Source: Deuterostichococcus epilithicus
Taxonomy: Eukaryota > Chlorophyta > Trebouxiophyceae > Prasiolales > Stichococcaceae
Direction: 5' to 3'
Length of the DNA: 64,000 nt
NCBI GenBank assembly: GCA_033439295.1
Contig: JAVTLE010000001.1
Coordinates: forward strand, 1,178,001 to 1,242,000
A program made the position numbers and the translations under genes. Below are positions 36,855 through 47,598 of this stretch, one piece after another. Position 1 is the stretch's first letter. Each line of letters opens with the position of its first letter. The notes below the pieces were generated by a model. It was not told where the DNA came from. It was given only the letters and a program-made list of their open reading frames with translations, and made no database searches.

Positions 36855-39800
36855 TCATCCCAAAGCGCCACCAGCTTCAGACCGCTTACGAGCCTTTGCA
36901 GGCCGAGATTGCTTCACGGACGCCTCGTCCACGCCGACTGCCGCATCTTCCCCGGCTGCCCGCTTCAGCGCTCGCTCAGGGATGCTCACAGACTCCCGCT
37001 CCTGCATGGGAGGATTGCCAGCAGTCAGCACCGGCCCGGCACGAGACGAGTGCCAGCCGGCTGTGAGAATGAGCCGACTAGCATGAAGAGCTTCGCAGCT
37101 CTGCTACACAGCGCCAACTGGCCGCAGAGCAGAGGAGACGATGGACAGGCGACTGCCAAAAGCCCCACCTGCTGCAGCGCCGCCGCGTGGCGCCCCGCCT
37201 TCAGGTAGCAGTTCACAGTGTAGGCTGTGTACCCGAAATCCAGCTGCAGCACGCCGGCCATGAGAAGTGCCCCGATGATGCGCTCGGCGTCGTCCTTTGA
37301 GAGGCCCTTGGCCGAAGCCTCGCCCCCGCCGGCCTGCAGGGTGGTGATGATGTCAATGAAGCAGATTGCTTGAAAGCAGTTTCCTAACGACACGATGCAG
37401 CCTCGGGGCCGCGTCAGGGTGCGGCTGGAATGTGGCATCGAGCACCTGTGGACTAATGGCACCAGGTCAATTTGTGGTGTCAGGTGGCGGCGACAGTGCG
37501 GCACTGATGAGCTGGCGGCAGGCCGCGCAGCACACCTTCAGGGTGCGCCAGAGGTCGATTAGCTGTTTCAGCGTCGCCCGCTTGTCGGCGGCGGGCAGCG
37601 CCGCCAGGGCGGCCAGCACGCCACGGCCCTCGGCGCTGACGTCGCACGTGGCCGGCGGCTCAATGCTGTTGATGCCGTCGCCACCGCCGCCGGAGCACAC
37701 GTCACAGCAGACGTTGCACGCGGCTGGCGGCTCGCCGAAGTGCCTGCAGCGCCAGCAGGTTGCACTCACTTTGTGGTTATTTTGGCACGTTCACGTGTCC
37801 TCCCCATGGCGGCACTGAGTGACCTGCTGGCTCCCTGCCGCCTGCTCAAGCAAGCTTGCAACAAGCTGACGGTCGACTCATATCAGAGCCCTCGCTCAAC
37901 AATAGAAGGCAGGGAGGCACAGCAAGAGGCGCACTGGCACAGCAGGCCGCGGCGGCAGGCGGTGGTGGCCGTCGCAAAGCCGGCCATCGACATCAGGTTG
38001 CCCTGCAAGCAGGCAGGCGGCAGATCGGCAGCAGCTCTACGGCAGCAGTATTCAGCCTCGAGCATGACAATTATGCACAGGCGCACAGCACATTATCGCG
38101 TTGCAAATCTTGGTGAAGCTGCAGGTGTGGCTCTGGCGGCAGCACACATACAACTGCAGTCAAACGACATCTCGGAGCATGTATACCAGTCAAGGTAGAT
38201 GACAAAAGCGCACCTCCCATTCGTACTCCTGGTTGCCGACAGCAGCCAGGCGCATGACGTCCGCAAAACGGTACAGCAGCAGGCAGCCCGCCGGCTTCCC
38301 GTCTCGCCCTGCTGCCACCGCGATATGCAGGGTTTATAGAGTGCCCCTCATGCAGCAGCTGCGGCAGGCGCATGGCATGTATGCTGCCGACGGGGCTCAG
38401 ACACGGGAATGGCGACCAGCAGCTGAGCAGCAGGTGCAACCTGTGCACGAAGGAGACTCAAACAAGTAGCAGTGTCATCACGCACCGGCGCGGCCAGACT
38501 CCTGGTAGTAGTTCTCGAGGGACCTGCAGTCAGGACGGATCACTCGAACGGCGTGCGGCACGTGCCTGCATGCCGCCAGGAATAGGCAACCAAACGACCG
38601 GTGATGCAAGGCGATGCAAGGAGGATCGCTCAGATATCTTGCGATCATGCGTTGTGCATGCTTGGCAGTGCAGGTGGCAATCCTGCCTGCCTGCTCCATA
38701 TCCTAAAAGCCGAGGCACAGCGAAAACAAAGTCTCACTTGGCCAGCGTCTGGTGCACCACGAAGCGGACGTCCGTCTTGTTGATGCCCATTCCGAAGGCC
38801 ACGGTCGCCACGATGACGCTCGTCTCGCCTGGCCCAGAACACCAACGAGTTCACTGCTGGGTGACCATCAGGAGCTGCAACCCTGCCAGCCATCAGTGAC
38901 ACGCCTGTTGGCAGGCGAGCGGCGCCCGGCCAAGCGGCGCAAGCGTGCCGTTGTCAAGCGCGGTGTCCATCGTGCCGCGCCTCCAGAACCCGCCCGCGCG
39001 TCGCAACAAGGCAACAGGGGAGGGGCCGGCAGGCGGGGACGCCGCAACGGCCGCGCTTCATCTGAAACTATCAACACAGATCATCTGGTCCTGAAACCTG
39101 CAATGTACCTGCGGCCCAGCGGCGGTGCACGTCCTGCCGCAGCGCGGCGTCCATCTGCGCATGGTAGGGCGCCGCCGGCAGCCCCGCCTCGGACAGCTCC
39201 TCTGCGAGTGCCACCGTCTCCTACAATGCGAACATGAGGGGATCGACATTCTCGTGCGCTTGACTGCCGCATACGGTAGTCGCCGCCAGCAGCCCCGCCT
39301 GCGACAGCTGTCCCGTCTTGCGAGAATGCATTCTCGAGGTGTTCGAAGGCAAGGATCCGGGCTCGAAAATTCGCATGCGATGCAGCCCAGCAGCTTAGCG
39401 AGTGTGTGGACCCGCCGTCGCAAGGCTTGGTGCAGAAGCTTCGACCACAGCATCCGTGAACACGAGCAATGACGAGCAGGCTTGAGCCTTGGCAGACAGC
39501 GCGCGCCTTGCAGGTGAGGCAGTAGACGATGCCGGAGGCGCCTGCCGGCTGCGTGCCGTGCACCCAGGCCACGATCTCTTCTGTGACCGCAGGCGCCGCC
39601 GCCGGCTTGTCGCGCACCTGCGCATGCAGACGTCAGCTGGAGTCGGTCTGGCAAGCCATCATCTTCGCACTGTGCAGCTCGGATCCTGCTTACTCACATC
39701 GTGCATGACGGATTGAACATGCAAGAATTTGGGGCGGCGACGGATGATGTCGGCGCAGTTGCACAACCCTGTGTCAGTCATGGCTGCAGTCAGGATGTGT

Positions 39801-42212
39801 TTGCGCACAGCCAGTACGGATATGCTGTGCCAACAGCCTGCCTCGTAAAACAGGTTGGGCCGGTTGATGCTGGACTTGAACGTCTCGCAGCCGTCAATGC
39901 GCAGGATCGACCGAATATCGTCGCACACCTGCAGTGTCAGAGTTGCATCGAAGCATTGAGCAACGAAACGGTCAGCAACAACTGCTTGAGTGCAACATGC
40001 AGCGCACGCACGCAGGGTGCAGGAAATGGTGCAGCTGAGGCGGAGCGCGCCTTTGCCGTGGCCGTCGCCGTAAGCGCCAGGATTGGCGTGTCGTGAAACT
40101 GCTGCTTGAGGAAGCCCAGCTTGCGGTAATCAGGCCTGTGCGCCGATCGACACGAACTGACAGGATCGGTGCTGCAAGTGTGCAGACCATGCCCGTTGCT
40201 GCTTCATGGACACACGCACGTGCGTGCAAACCGCGCCAGCAAGCCTGCAAGCCTGGAGCATGGACAGAGCTTCCGGAGAGAGCATCAATGGGCGGGCATG
40301 AAGGGGCGCTGCAGTACCCAGCGCGGTCAGGACCATTCTGGGTGGTCAGGGTGGGTGCCACGAAGAACACCGGCCAGGCGCGGCGAGGTGGACTCAGGCG
40401 TGGCTCCGGACCAAAAAGTCACCACCGAATGGCGCGCACCGAAAGTCGTTGCCCCACTGGGAGCAGCAGTGTGCCTCGTCGATGGCGATGCGCGCCAGGC
40501 GGCCCGCCTTGTGCAGCCGCTCCAGCTTGGCGATGAAGCGCTTTGCGTTCACCACCTTCTCCGGTGTCGCTGCACCATGTCGCAGAACAGGCACTGTTCA
40601 TTAATTGCAGCGGTCGTCAGGCGGGGACCTGGTCGACACAATGATCTCAACCCACCAAGGCGGAAGCCGGCCGCTGCCTGCTTTCAAGCCTGCCAAGCTG
40701 CCCCGGCGCCACCTGTGCAAGCTGCCTCACTAACCATATTACACTCTGAAGCATCTTGTAAAGCAGGAAAGTGGCGGCGGGGGCTGACCGTACAGCAGGC
40801 GGATGTTGCCGTCCACATCGTCAAGCTGCTTGTAGATCGCATTTGCCTCGTCCTTGTCAGTCAGCGAGGTCAGCGCAGTGCCATGGATGCCCAATGCTTG
40901 GAGCCCCAGCGTCTGGTCCTGTTCTTCCACAAATGGCATGCATGTGGGCCTGGCGCCATTGGGGCAGGGCTCGACATATGTGCACCAGCACTCAGAGAAG
41001 GGGCAGCAGCAGCTCTGCCTTGCATGCGCCTAGAACTGCTGCGCCACAGATAACCTGATGAATGGACAGGGTTGTATTGGCTTCTGTTCCTGGCTCCTAC
41101 CTGAATGAGGGACAGCAGTGGGCTGATGACCAGCGTGACCGGGGTACCCTTGCCGCCGGGCGGGCCAGCCGCCAGAGCCGGCAGCTGGTAGCACAAGCTT
41201 TTGCCGCCTGGGCGGCAATGCTGCACGGTCAAAGAGTGGGGTGCGGCACAAGAGACACAGGTGCAAGTGATTCGTCCACGAAATACCGTCGAGGCCTACC
41301 GCCGGCTGCCACAGCAGCTGAAACACTGGTGCCGGGTGGGAGCATCATGAGGCGTCTGAGAGGAGCGCTGGCAACGAGGCATTGACTGTCTGCAAGCGTC
41401 GCGCACCCCCGCTGGGCAGCAGGCAGAGGCAGTCTCGGCCAGACATGGTGCAGTTGATGACCTCCCGCTGCAGCGGGCGGTAGGACTGCAGGCCAAAGGT
41501 GTCATTCAGCGCCTCCGCCAGCTGGGCGTCCCATGCAAATGTGCCCTGCGACCAAGGCAGCCGCTTACGGTACACGTTGAGGCGTCCTTGCATGGCCACC
41601 TGGACTGCGTCCCATCCTAGGCGGGACTGCTGGGTCAGGCGCCGCTGCTCTTGTTGCACATCCTGTCGATGCCAAGATTGCAGCCAACGCAGAGTTCGCA
41701 GCGGGCTTCGTCTGTTCAGCTTTGAAGTCGTTCGGTGCAGCCATGCGCCTCAGCAAGGGACGGGACCGGCACGTGCAATGCTGACCTGCCAGTCCGCGCG
41801 GGGGCACCGCCGGTTCGCCTCCACCATGCGGCGCAGCGTCTCGGCGCGCGTTTGCAGCGTCTGCTGCCGCGCCACCAGCGTCCTGATCTTGCAGTCGATC
41901 TGCGTTTGCACACAGCAGATGTTGCAGACCTCGTGGCAGATGCTGCAGATGGTTGTCTCTGTAGTTTCTTGCTGTTGCGTGGAAGTGAAGCAGGCAGGCG
42001 TGCAGGCATGCATTTCCTTCGGGCGCGGCAGAATGCACGACCTGTCGCAGCTCTGCTTCCAGCTTTTGTAGCTCGTCGATATCGGCGTTAGGCTCGTCGT
42101 CGACGTCGTCGGTCAGGTCTACGCAGACTTCGGTCATGTTGCAGTGCTGAGCCTGGACGTCCGTGAACGAAGGTGCTGTGTTGATGACAGCAGGCTGAAC
42201 AGAAGATCGCAT
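36855..42212 (-). CDS. RECQL: RECQL-type RecQ DNA helicase
   Basis: This is a 3'-5' DNA helicase for replication and repair. About 17 exons are visible. The N-terminus has an acidic start ([20 protein letters not shown]) and a coiled coil ([20 protein letters not shown]), as in human RECQL1. Helicase motifs follow: [15 protein letters not shown] (motif 0), [14 protein letters not shown] (Walker A, split by an intron), [26 protein letters not shown] (DEAH), [67 protein letters not shown] and [11 protein letters not shown]. The zinc region gives [23 protein letters not shown], then the winged helix with [16 protein letters not shown] and [13 protein letters not shown]. The last exon adds a basic tail ([12 protein letters not shown]), probably a nuclear signal. 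The ATG at 42212 was chosen, but the open frame continues upstream behind an acceptor at about 42250, so a further 5' exon is possible. It is head to head with ORC4. Confidence 0.95.
39157..39324 (-). repeat. Duplicated exon segment in RECQL
   Basis: The exon segment 39157-39208 (encoding [16 protein letters not shown]) is echoed at 39267-39324, which keeps CGCCGCC, AGCAGCCCCGCCT and GACAGCT. The period is about 110 bp; the copy lies in the upstream intron and is diverged. Confidence 0.75.
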
Positions 42213-42718
42213 CGCCGGCAGCACGCCGTCTGGCTCAGATTGCGGGACCTCTGCAACACGAGCACGGCAAGTGGCAATTGCAGTTCTTGTCCACGCGCCA
42301 CCAGATATGCTATTTGCATAGCATGCACAGCACGAACTTTACAACCAAATCTTCAGAGTTCAGACATTAGAATTACGAATGGCCACTGACGCTTCGATGA
42401 CTCAGCTTGGTGATCGCAGTTCTTAAACTCAGATCCGCCTTGTGCACGCGAAGCAGCTACATAGCTCGTTGCACAGGCGATCTTGACCTCGCCTAAATAC
42501 CCAAAGCCTTGCAACACCGTTTTATGCGTTCGGGATAATGCAGCATTGTACTGTAGCTTTGAAGGCACAGGGAATGAATTGCTTACACGCCAGCATGGGC
42601 TGCACACTTTGACAAGGTGTGCCGGGCAGCGTAAATAAACTGGCCTGCACCTGTCACTCCTCGACACCGGGCCCAGGCGCCAGCAGCACAAAGGAGGCGG
42701 CAGGATCCGCTCCAACTC
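42213..42718. promoter_or_regulatory. Shared divergent promoter region of RECQL and ORC4
   Basis: About 500 bp separates the start codons of two replication genes transcribed away from each other. The stretch is AT-richer than the coding flanks. A possible 5' RECQL exon could lie at its left end. I recognise no specific factor site. Confidence 0.55.
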
Positions 42719-45700
42719 ATGGAGGTCCGGCAGAAGAAGACCACAAGAAAACGCAAAGCGGAAAAGCCGCTCGCCAGGGAGACGGCTCAGCTGCATGCTT
42801 CTGCTGCAGCTGAGCCAGAAGAGTCAGAAGACATCGTGCTCGAGATCTCGGAGGGCGTGCGCGGCGCCGACCAGGCATGCCCCTCTGCTCCCTTGTCCGC
42901 GCCGCTTTCCCGGCGACGGCCAAGTTCCACTCCTGCGACCATACACACCAACATACACAACAGAGCCACATACAGTGTCGCTGGATGTGAAAGGCGATGC
43001 CGGACGCAGGGCGCAAGCCAGGCGTCGTCAGAGCCGCTGCCGTTGCCGGACGCCGATGGGGAGCCAGCGCACCTGCAGGAAGCGACCAGCCCGCTGCCGC
43101 CTCAATTGCAGCAGGGTGCAAGCGCCAGCCCTGCAGCCATGCCCAGGCAGAAGCCTCGCCCGAGCCGCGCCGCAAATGGCGCTGCCGGCGCCGCACATGC
43201 CATCAGCGGCGCAGAGACGATCTGCAGAGCGCCGGCGGGGCGGCGTGGCGGTGGCGACGCCGCCGCGCCGCAGGGCGGCGCTGCGGCCGCGGCTGCGGCG
43301 GCGACGGCACCGGCCGCCGCCAGCAGCAGGTCTGGTGGCGCGCCGCAGGGCGGCGCGGCGGCACAGGACGCTGGAGAGGTGGCGTGGGGCGTCAGCGGCG
43401 GCGAGCCCGCGGCGGACGCGCGAGACGTGGTGCTGCAGCGGCTGCTGCGGCCCCGCAGCGCCGCGGCGCAGGCCATGCCCATCCGTCCACAGCTGCAGGT
43501 GCTTTGGTGGGGCTGCCGGGCCAAATATCTTGTGGTGCAAGAAGACCAGCTTCTGGATGATATAGCCAGCGATGGGCATCATGGGCATTCAGCTTCGAGT
43601 GCTGCACAGCTGGGCTCGTGCTTGCATGGTGGGTCCTGCGCAGCCCCTATTCGAGGATTCAGTGCAGTGCTGCTGTGCAGGCGGTGCACGACAGCCTGCT
43701 GAAGACGCTGCAGGAGACGGCGGAGCGGCTGGGCCAGAACCGGTCGCTGCTGCTCGTTGGGCCCGCCGGCTGCGGCAAGACGCTGGTGCGGTTCCAGTGC
43801 GCTTTTCCCACTCAGATTCGATCTGAACCCGCCACTCCTACTGGCCGCGCAGGTGCCCATTATTGCAGGACCACCAAGCTGCCCATTCGCAACACATGCT
43901 GTGCGCAGCAAGCGTGGCTGTGATACCACATCTGCTTCACGATCCGCAACACTGTGCCTCCCAGGCTTGTAACCGTGTCGAGCCTTAGTGCCGCAGGTCG
44001 TGGAGCGGGTACTGGCGGCGCTGCAGCGGCGGCACAACACGGATCCCGCCAACCCGACGCTGGGCGTCGTGCGTCTGAGCGGCCTGCTGCACACCGACGA
44101 GCGGGCGGCGTTCCGGGAGATCGCGCGCCAGCTGTGCGCCGAGTTCGCGCTGCGCGAGGACTTTTCGCGGACCGCCTCTGTGGAGGAGAACATCGCCTTC
44201 CTGCGCGCCATCGCGCGTGAGCTGCGCAGGTGTGGCAATCCACACTTGCACGTGTCGTCATGGAGGGTGTCATGCCTGCGCCTGGTCTATCTCACCTGCC
44301 GATTTTCGGAAGCATGTCATCGCCTCACCATGCGCCAGTTGCGATGTGGGCCCCCATCCTGCTGCTGGGGGCAGGAGGTGCATTGGACCGCTGTGCATCT
44401 GCGGGCTTCCTGTGGCCCACCGCCAGCGCACCTTGCATCTGCTGAAACGAAATCACAACATCTGTCATGAACCGTTTGAGTGGTGACTTCGGTGGACTGC
44501 TGCCCTGCGTGCGCAGGGTGCGCAAGGTGGTGGTGTTCGTGCTCAAGGACTTCGACAAGTTCACGGCCAAGCGGCAGGCGGTCTTCTACAACATCCTGGA
44601 CACCATGCATGGCCCCGACATGCAGGCGCGGGGTGCTGCTGTCCCTGTATTATTCTCGTCGCCCGAGGGCTCGGTTTAGGGTTTCTCGGTGCTGTGACAT
44701 GGGCGTCAGCGGCCAGCAGGAGCTGATGCACCAGATGCGTGCCGCGCGCCTGCGTCGTCCGCCACGCCGGCGCCTCTGGATGACTCTCAAGCATTCCACC
44801 GCTACAGCCTACCTAACATGCCGCCGCACCAACCGACGGCACGCCGCACCAACCCAGCAACAGGACGTCATGGACCTCCCTAACCCTAATCTGCAACCCT
44901 GATCCCTAGCAGACCTCCTGGTGTCGCCCCGCAGGCGGCCCTGGTGGGCACCAGCCAGCGGCAGGACGTCATGGACCTGCTGGAGAAGCGCATCCGCTCG
45001 CGCTTCAGCCACCGGCGCATCCTGCTGGGCGACCCGGTCATGGACGCCGGGTCACCCAACGCCCACCCAGTCGGCGCCGCCGGCACCCCAACCGGCGTAC
45101 TAGCTGCCATGCTGGCTCTGCCGGCCGCCGGCGGTGCGAGTCCGGGGCACGACGCGTACGCCGGACGCTTCAACGCGGCGCTGGAGGGTGCGCTGGCAGC
45201 GCCGGAGGCAAGGGAGGCCCTGCGGCGCCACTTCTACTGGGACCTGGGCGCCGGCGGCGCCACGTCAGGTGCTGTGCGGCTGCAGCGGCGTTCCCGCTCA
45301 GACATGGAGCACATTTTGACGGCTCCCACATTCGACAGTGTCGGAGGTTCAGTACGTTTTCAGAACTTGCACATTTGGTGAGGCTTGACACCTGGCCGCG
45401 GCCCTGCACATCCACAAGACTCGGGCAGGGGACTGGACGCCTGAGGTGGATCATGCGGCCTAATGGCGCAGGGGCGTCGCCGGTGGAGCTGGCGACGCTG
45501 GCGATGCACATGGTGGACGGGCTAGCGGCGCCCGGCGCGGTGCCAGAGCCTCGCCATGTGCTCGCAGCCATTGAGGCGCAGGACGCTGCCGACAACTCGC
45601 AGGTGCCAAATGCAATGTTGATTCTGGCTTTTGAAATCTGCGATTATGGACTCGAAGTGCTGTGGTGGGAACCTCCACTCAACTCGTGCATGAAATAGTT

Positions 45701-46718
45701 TTGCCGATTGCCAAGCTGCATCTCCTACTTCGGTATCATATGCGCTGAACTCTCCTGGACATCTTGGGCAGTGCCAGGCGATTGCCTCGCTGTCGGTGGC
45801 GGAGGTGTTCATGCTGGTGGCAGCGCAGCGTATACATCGGCGCAACCGCACCGCGCTCCAGGTGAACACTGCATGCATACTTGTTCTGCTTTTTCCAAAG
45901 TGTGATCCTGGCCATTTGGACGCGCTTCCACAGGCAGGCATTGTGACTTTCAGACGTAGAGCCAGCTCTCATGAGACAGGAAGCCTCCGGAGCTTGATGA
46001 TGAAGACTGACGGTCTTTCAAGTGCGGGACGTCATCCTCCAGGCGGTGTGGGAGGAGTACAACCAGCTGCGGCAGCTGCGGGGCTGGCCTCACTCTCAAG
46101 ACAAGACAAAAAGGTTTGATGCATGAGGCTCCTTGAGACAGAGACCCTCCGAATTCGCAGGACGTCACTTTCGAGGCGGTGTGGGAGGAGTACGACCGGC
46201 TGCGGCAGCTGCGGGGCCACGCGGACCATTACTCGCGGCCTGTTGCCGCGCGCGCCTTCGAGACGCTGCTCTCATGCCAACTCCTGCTGCACGCGGACCC
46301 CAGGCGAGCACATCCTGCTGGCTGGTCTGCTGCGCTTTTGCACGCCGGCAGCACTGACCGCCGGCCATCGCTCCATCAAACATGCACAGGCACGCCGAAG
46401 CATGCGCAGCTGAATCGTGGCCCAGCGGACATCTGCCACTCGCTCGGCTGCGTGCAGCGTCATGTTCATACGTGCGATGCATCATTGCCGCATTGCAGTT
46501 GCCGCAGCGAGAGCGAGAACAAAAGGCTCAAACCGTGCTTCACCCGCCGCAGGGCGGAGAGTAAGGGCGGCATGCGGGAGTACCAGGCGGTGGAGGTGCA
46601 GGTGCAGCAGAAGGAGGTGGAGCTGGGCATGCGGGCGCACCCCAACCTGCCAAATGTACTGACAGACTGGCTGCATAAGGAAGCGGTGCAGGGCGACGCC
46701 GTGGTGCTGGATGAGTAG
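42719..46718 (+). CDS. ORC4: Origin recognition complex subunit 4
   Basis: ORC4 is an AAA+ subunit of the complex that marks replication origins. The ATG at 42719 opens a long basic, then Ala/Gly-rich N-terminus (to about 43497) that is much longer than usual; part of 42860-43000 may be an unrecognised intron. Then come the exon from about 43681 (HDSLLKTLQETAERLGQ, Walker A LLLVGPAGCGKTL), about 43997-44230 (LGVVRLSGLLHTDERAAFRE, FALREDF, ENIAFLRAIARELR), about 44517-44630 (VVVFVLKDFDKF, VFYNILDTMHG), about 44935-45268 (LVGTSQRQDVMDLLEKRIRS, RFSHRRILL), about 45471-45602, about 45777-45862 (SLSVAEVFMLVAAQRIHRR), 46161-46280 (VWEEYDRLRQLRG, YSRPVAARAFETLL) and about 46498-46718 (MREYQAVEVQV, LTDWL). 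Walker B, normally LDEFD, reads LKDFD. Two introns carry copies of following exons (44848, 46029). Confidence 0.92.
44848..44980 (+). repeat. Duplicated exon segment in ORC4 (first)
   Basis: The segment 44848-44879 matches exon segment 44948-44980 (encoding TSQRQDVMDL) with few mismatches; both contain CAGGACGTCATGGACCT. The period is about 100 bp and the upstream copy is in the intron, followed by the telomere-like string TAACCCTAAT. Confidence 0.8.
46029..46220 (+). repeat. Duplicated exon segment in ORC4 (second)
   Basis: The segment 46029-46088 encodes a 20-codon stretch with VWEEYNQLRQLRGW; the functional exon from 46161 encodes VWEEYDRLRQLRGH. Fifteen of 20 residues are the same. The first copy keeps an open frame but has no CAG acceptor in matching phase. 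The period is 132 bp. Confidence 0.85.
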
Positions 46719-47598
46719 CGCCAGCGGCAGGCAACGTCTCCTAGACACCATGAGCTTGCAGAGGAGGAAATTGGTATCCCTACAACGTCGAATTCTGTGA
46801 TGTTGAATGTGATGTTTGGGGCAAGGCAGCCGCACTCCAGCTGGGACGGTAATGGTGACTGACCGATTCGGGGTTGACGTCACTGGGGCGATCGTCAGAT
46901 CATCTGGTCTGATCACAGTTGCGCAGGGAGGGTGCGTCATTGACTCATTGTCTTGCACCGCGACCCCCGGACACTTATCCTCGGCATGAGTCGAGAGCCT
47001 GAGGAGCGACAGCATCCTGGCGCATCGTCGGGCTTTGCACCGGTGTGTGTGTCACTCGACTGCCCTTCCTCCTTCATAGTGCGGCTGGGGCTCGGCTCCT
47101 CCCCGCTCTCCTGCAAACAGCACCACTTCTGTCGCGGTACTGACGCTCCTCACGACAGCTAACTCACGCGTGCACTTGCGGCGGGGGCCTGGCGGAGGTT
47201 TTGGGCCGGGGGCTCGTCACAAACGCGGTCGTCATCACTGTGACGCCTGTAGCCAGGCGTTGCATTGGCGCGCCGCGCGTGCAGAATGCTCGCAGAAGCC
47301 GATGTGACAGTTTCCGCTGCCTGCCCCGAATTCAGCTGGCTTCGACACCCCTCTCACGGGATCACTGTGGGCTCGCTGGACTCGGCACGTGCGTGCAGAC
47401 ACATCAAAGCTAAGCTGCTCAGCAGGGACTGCGAGGTGGTGTTTGCTGTGTATCTGCAGGACCAGCGCTCGCCACAGCTTGCTGGTCGTGTCGGACAACT
47501 GTCGGACCTGTGACAGCGGCTTTTTGAACGGCTTGACGTGGTACCCTTCGCTTCTGGAGCTCTCGATCGGTTTGCTTTGCTCGTAGGGGCAACCCGAT
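46719..47598. other. Intergenic region between ORC4 and bZIP gene
   Basis: About 880 bp, expected to contain the ORC4 3' UTR and the bZIP promoter and 5' UTR. A short frame at 46953-47162 has no family resemblance. Confidence 0.5.

Noticed and set aside
42719-43588. Long frames on both strands over the ORC4 N-terminus
   Set aside because: Only the frame from 42719 joins ORC4 in phase; the others are Ala/Arg-rich shadows. Part of the ORC4 frame itself (42860-43000) may still be intron.
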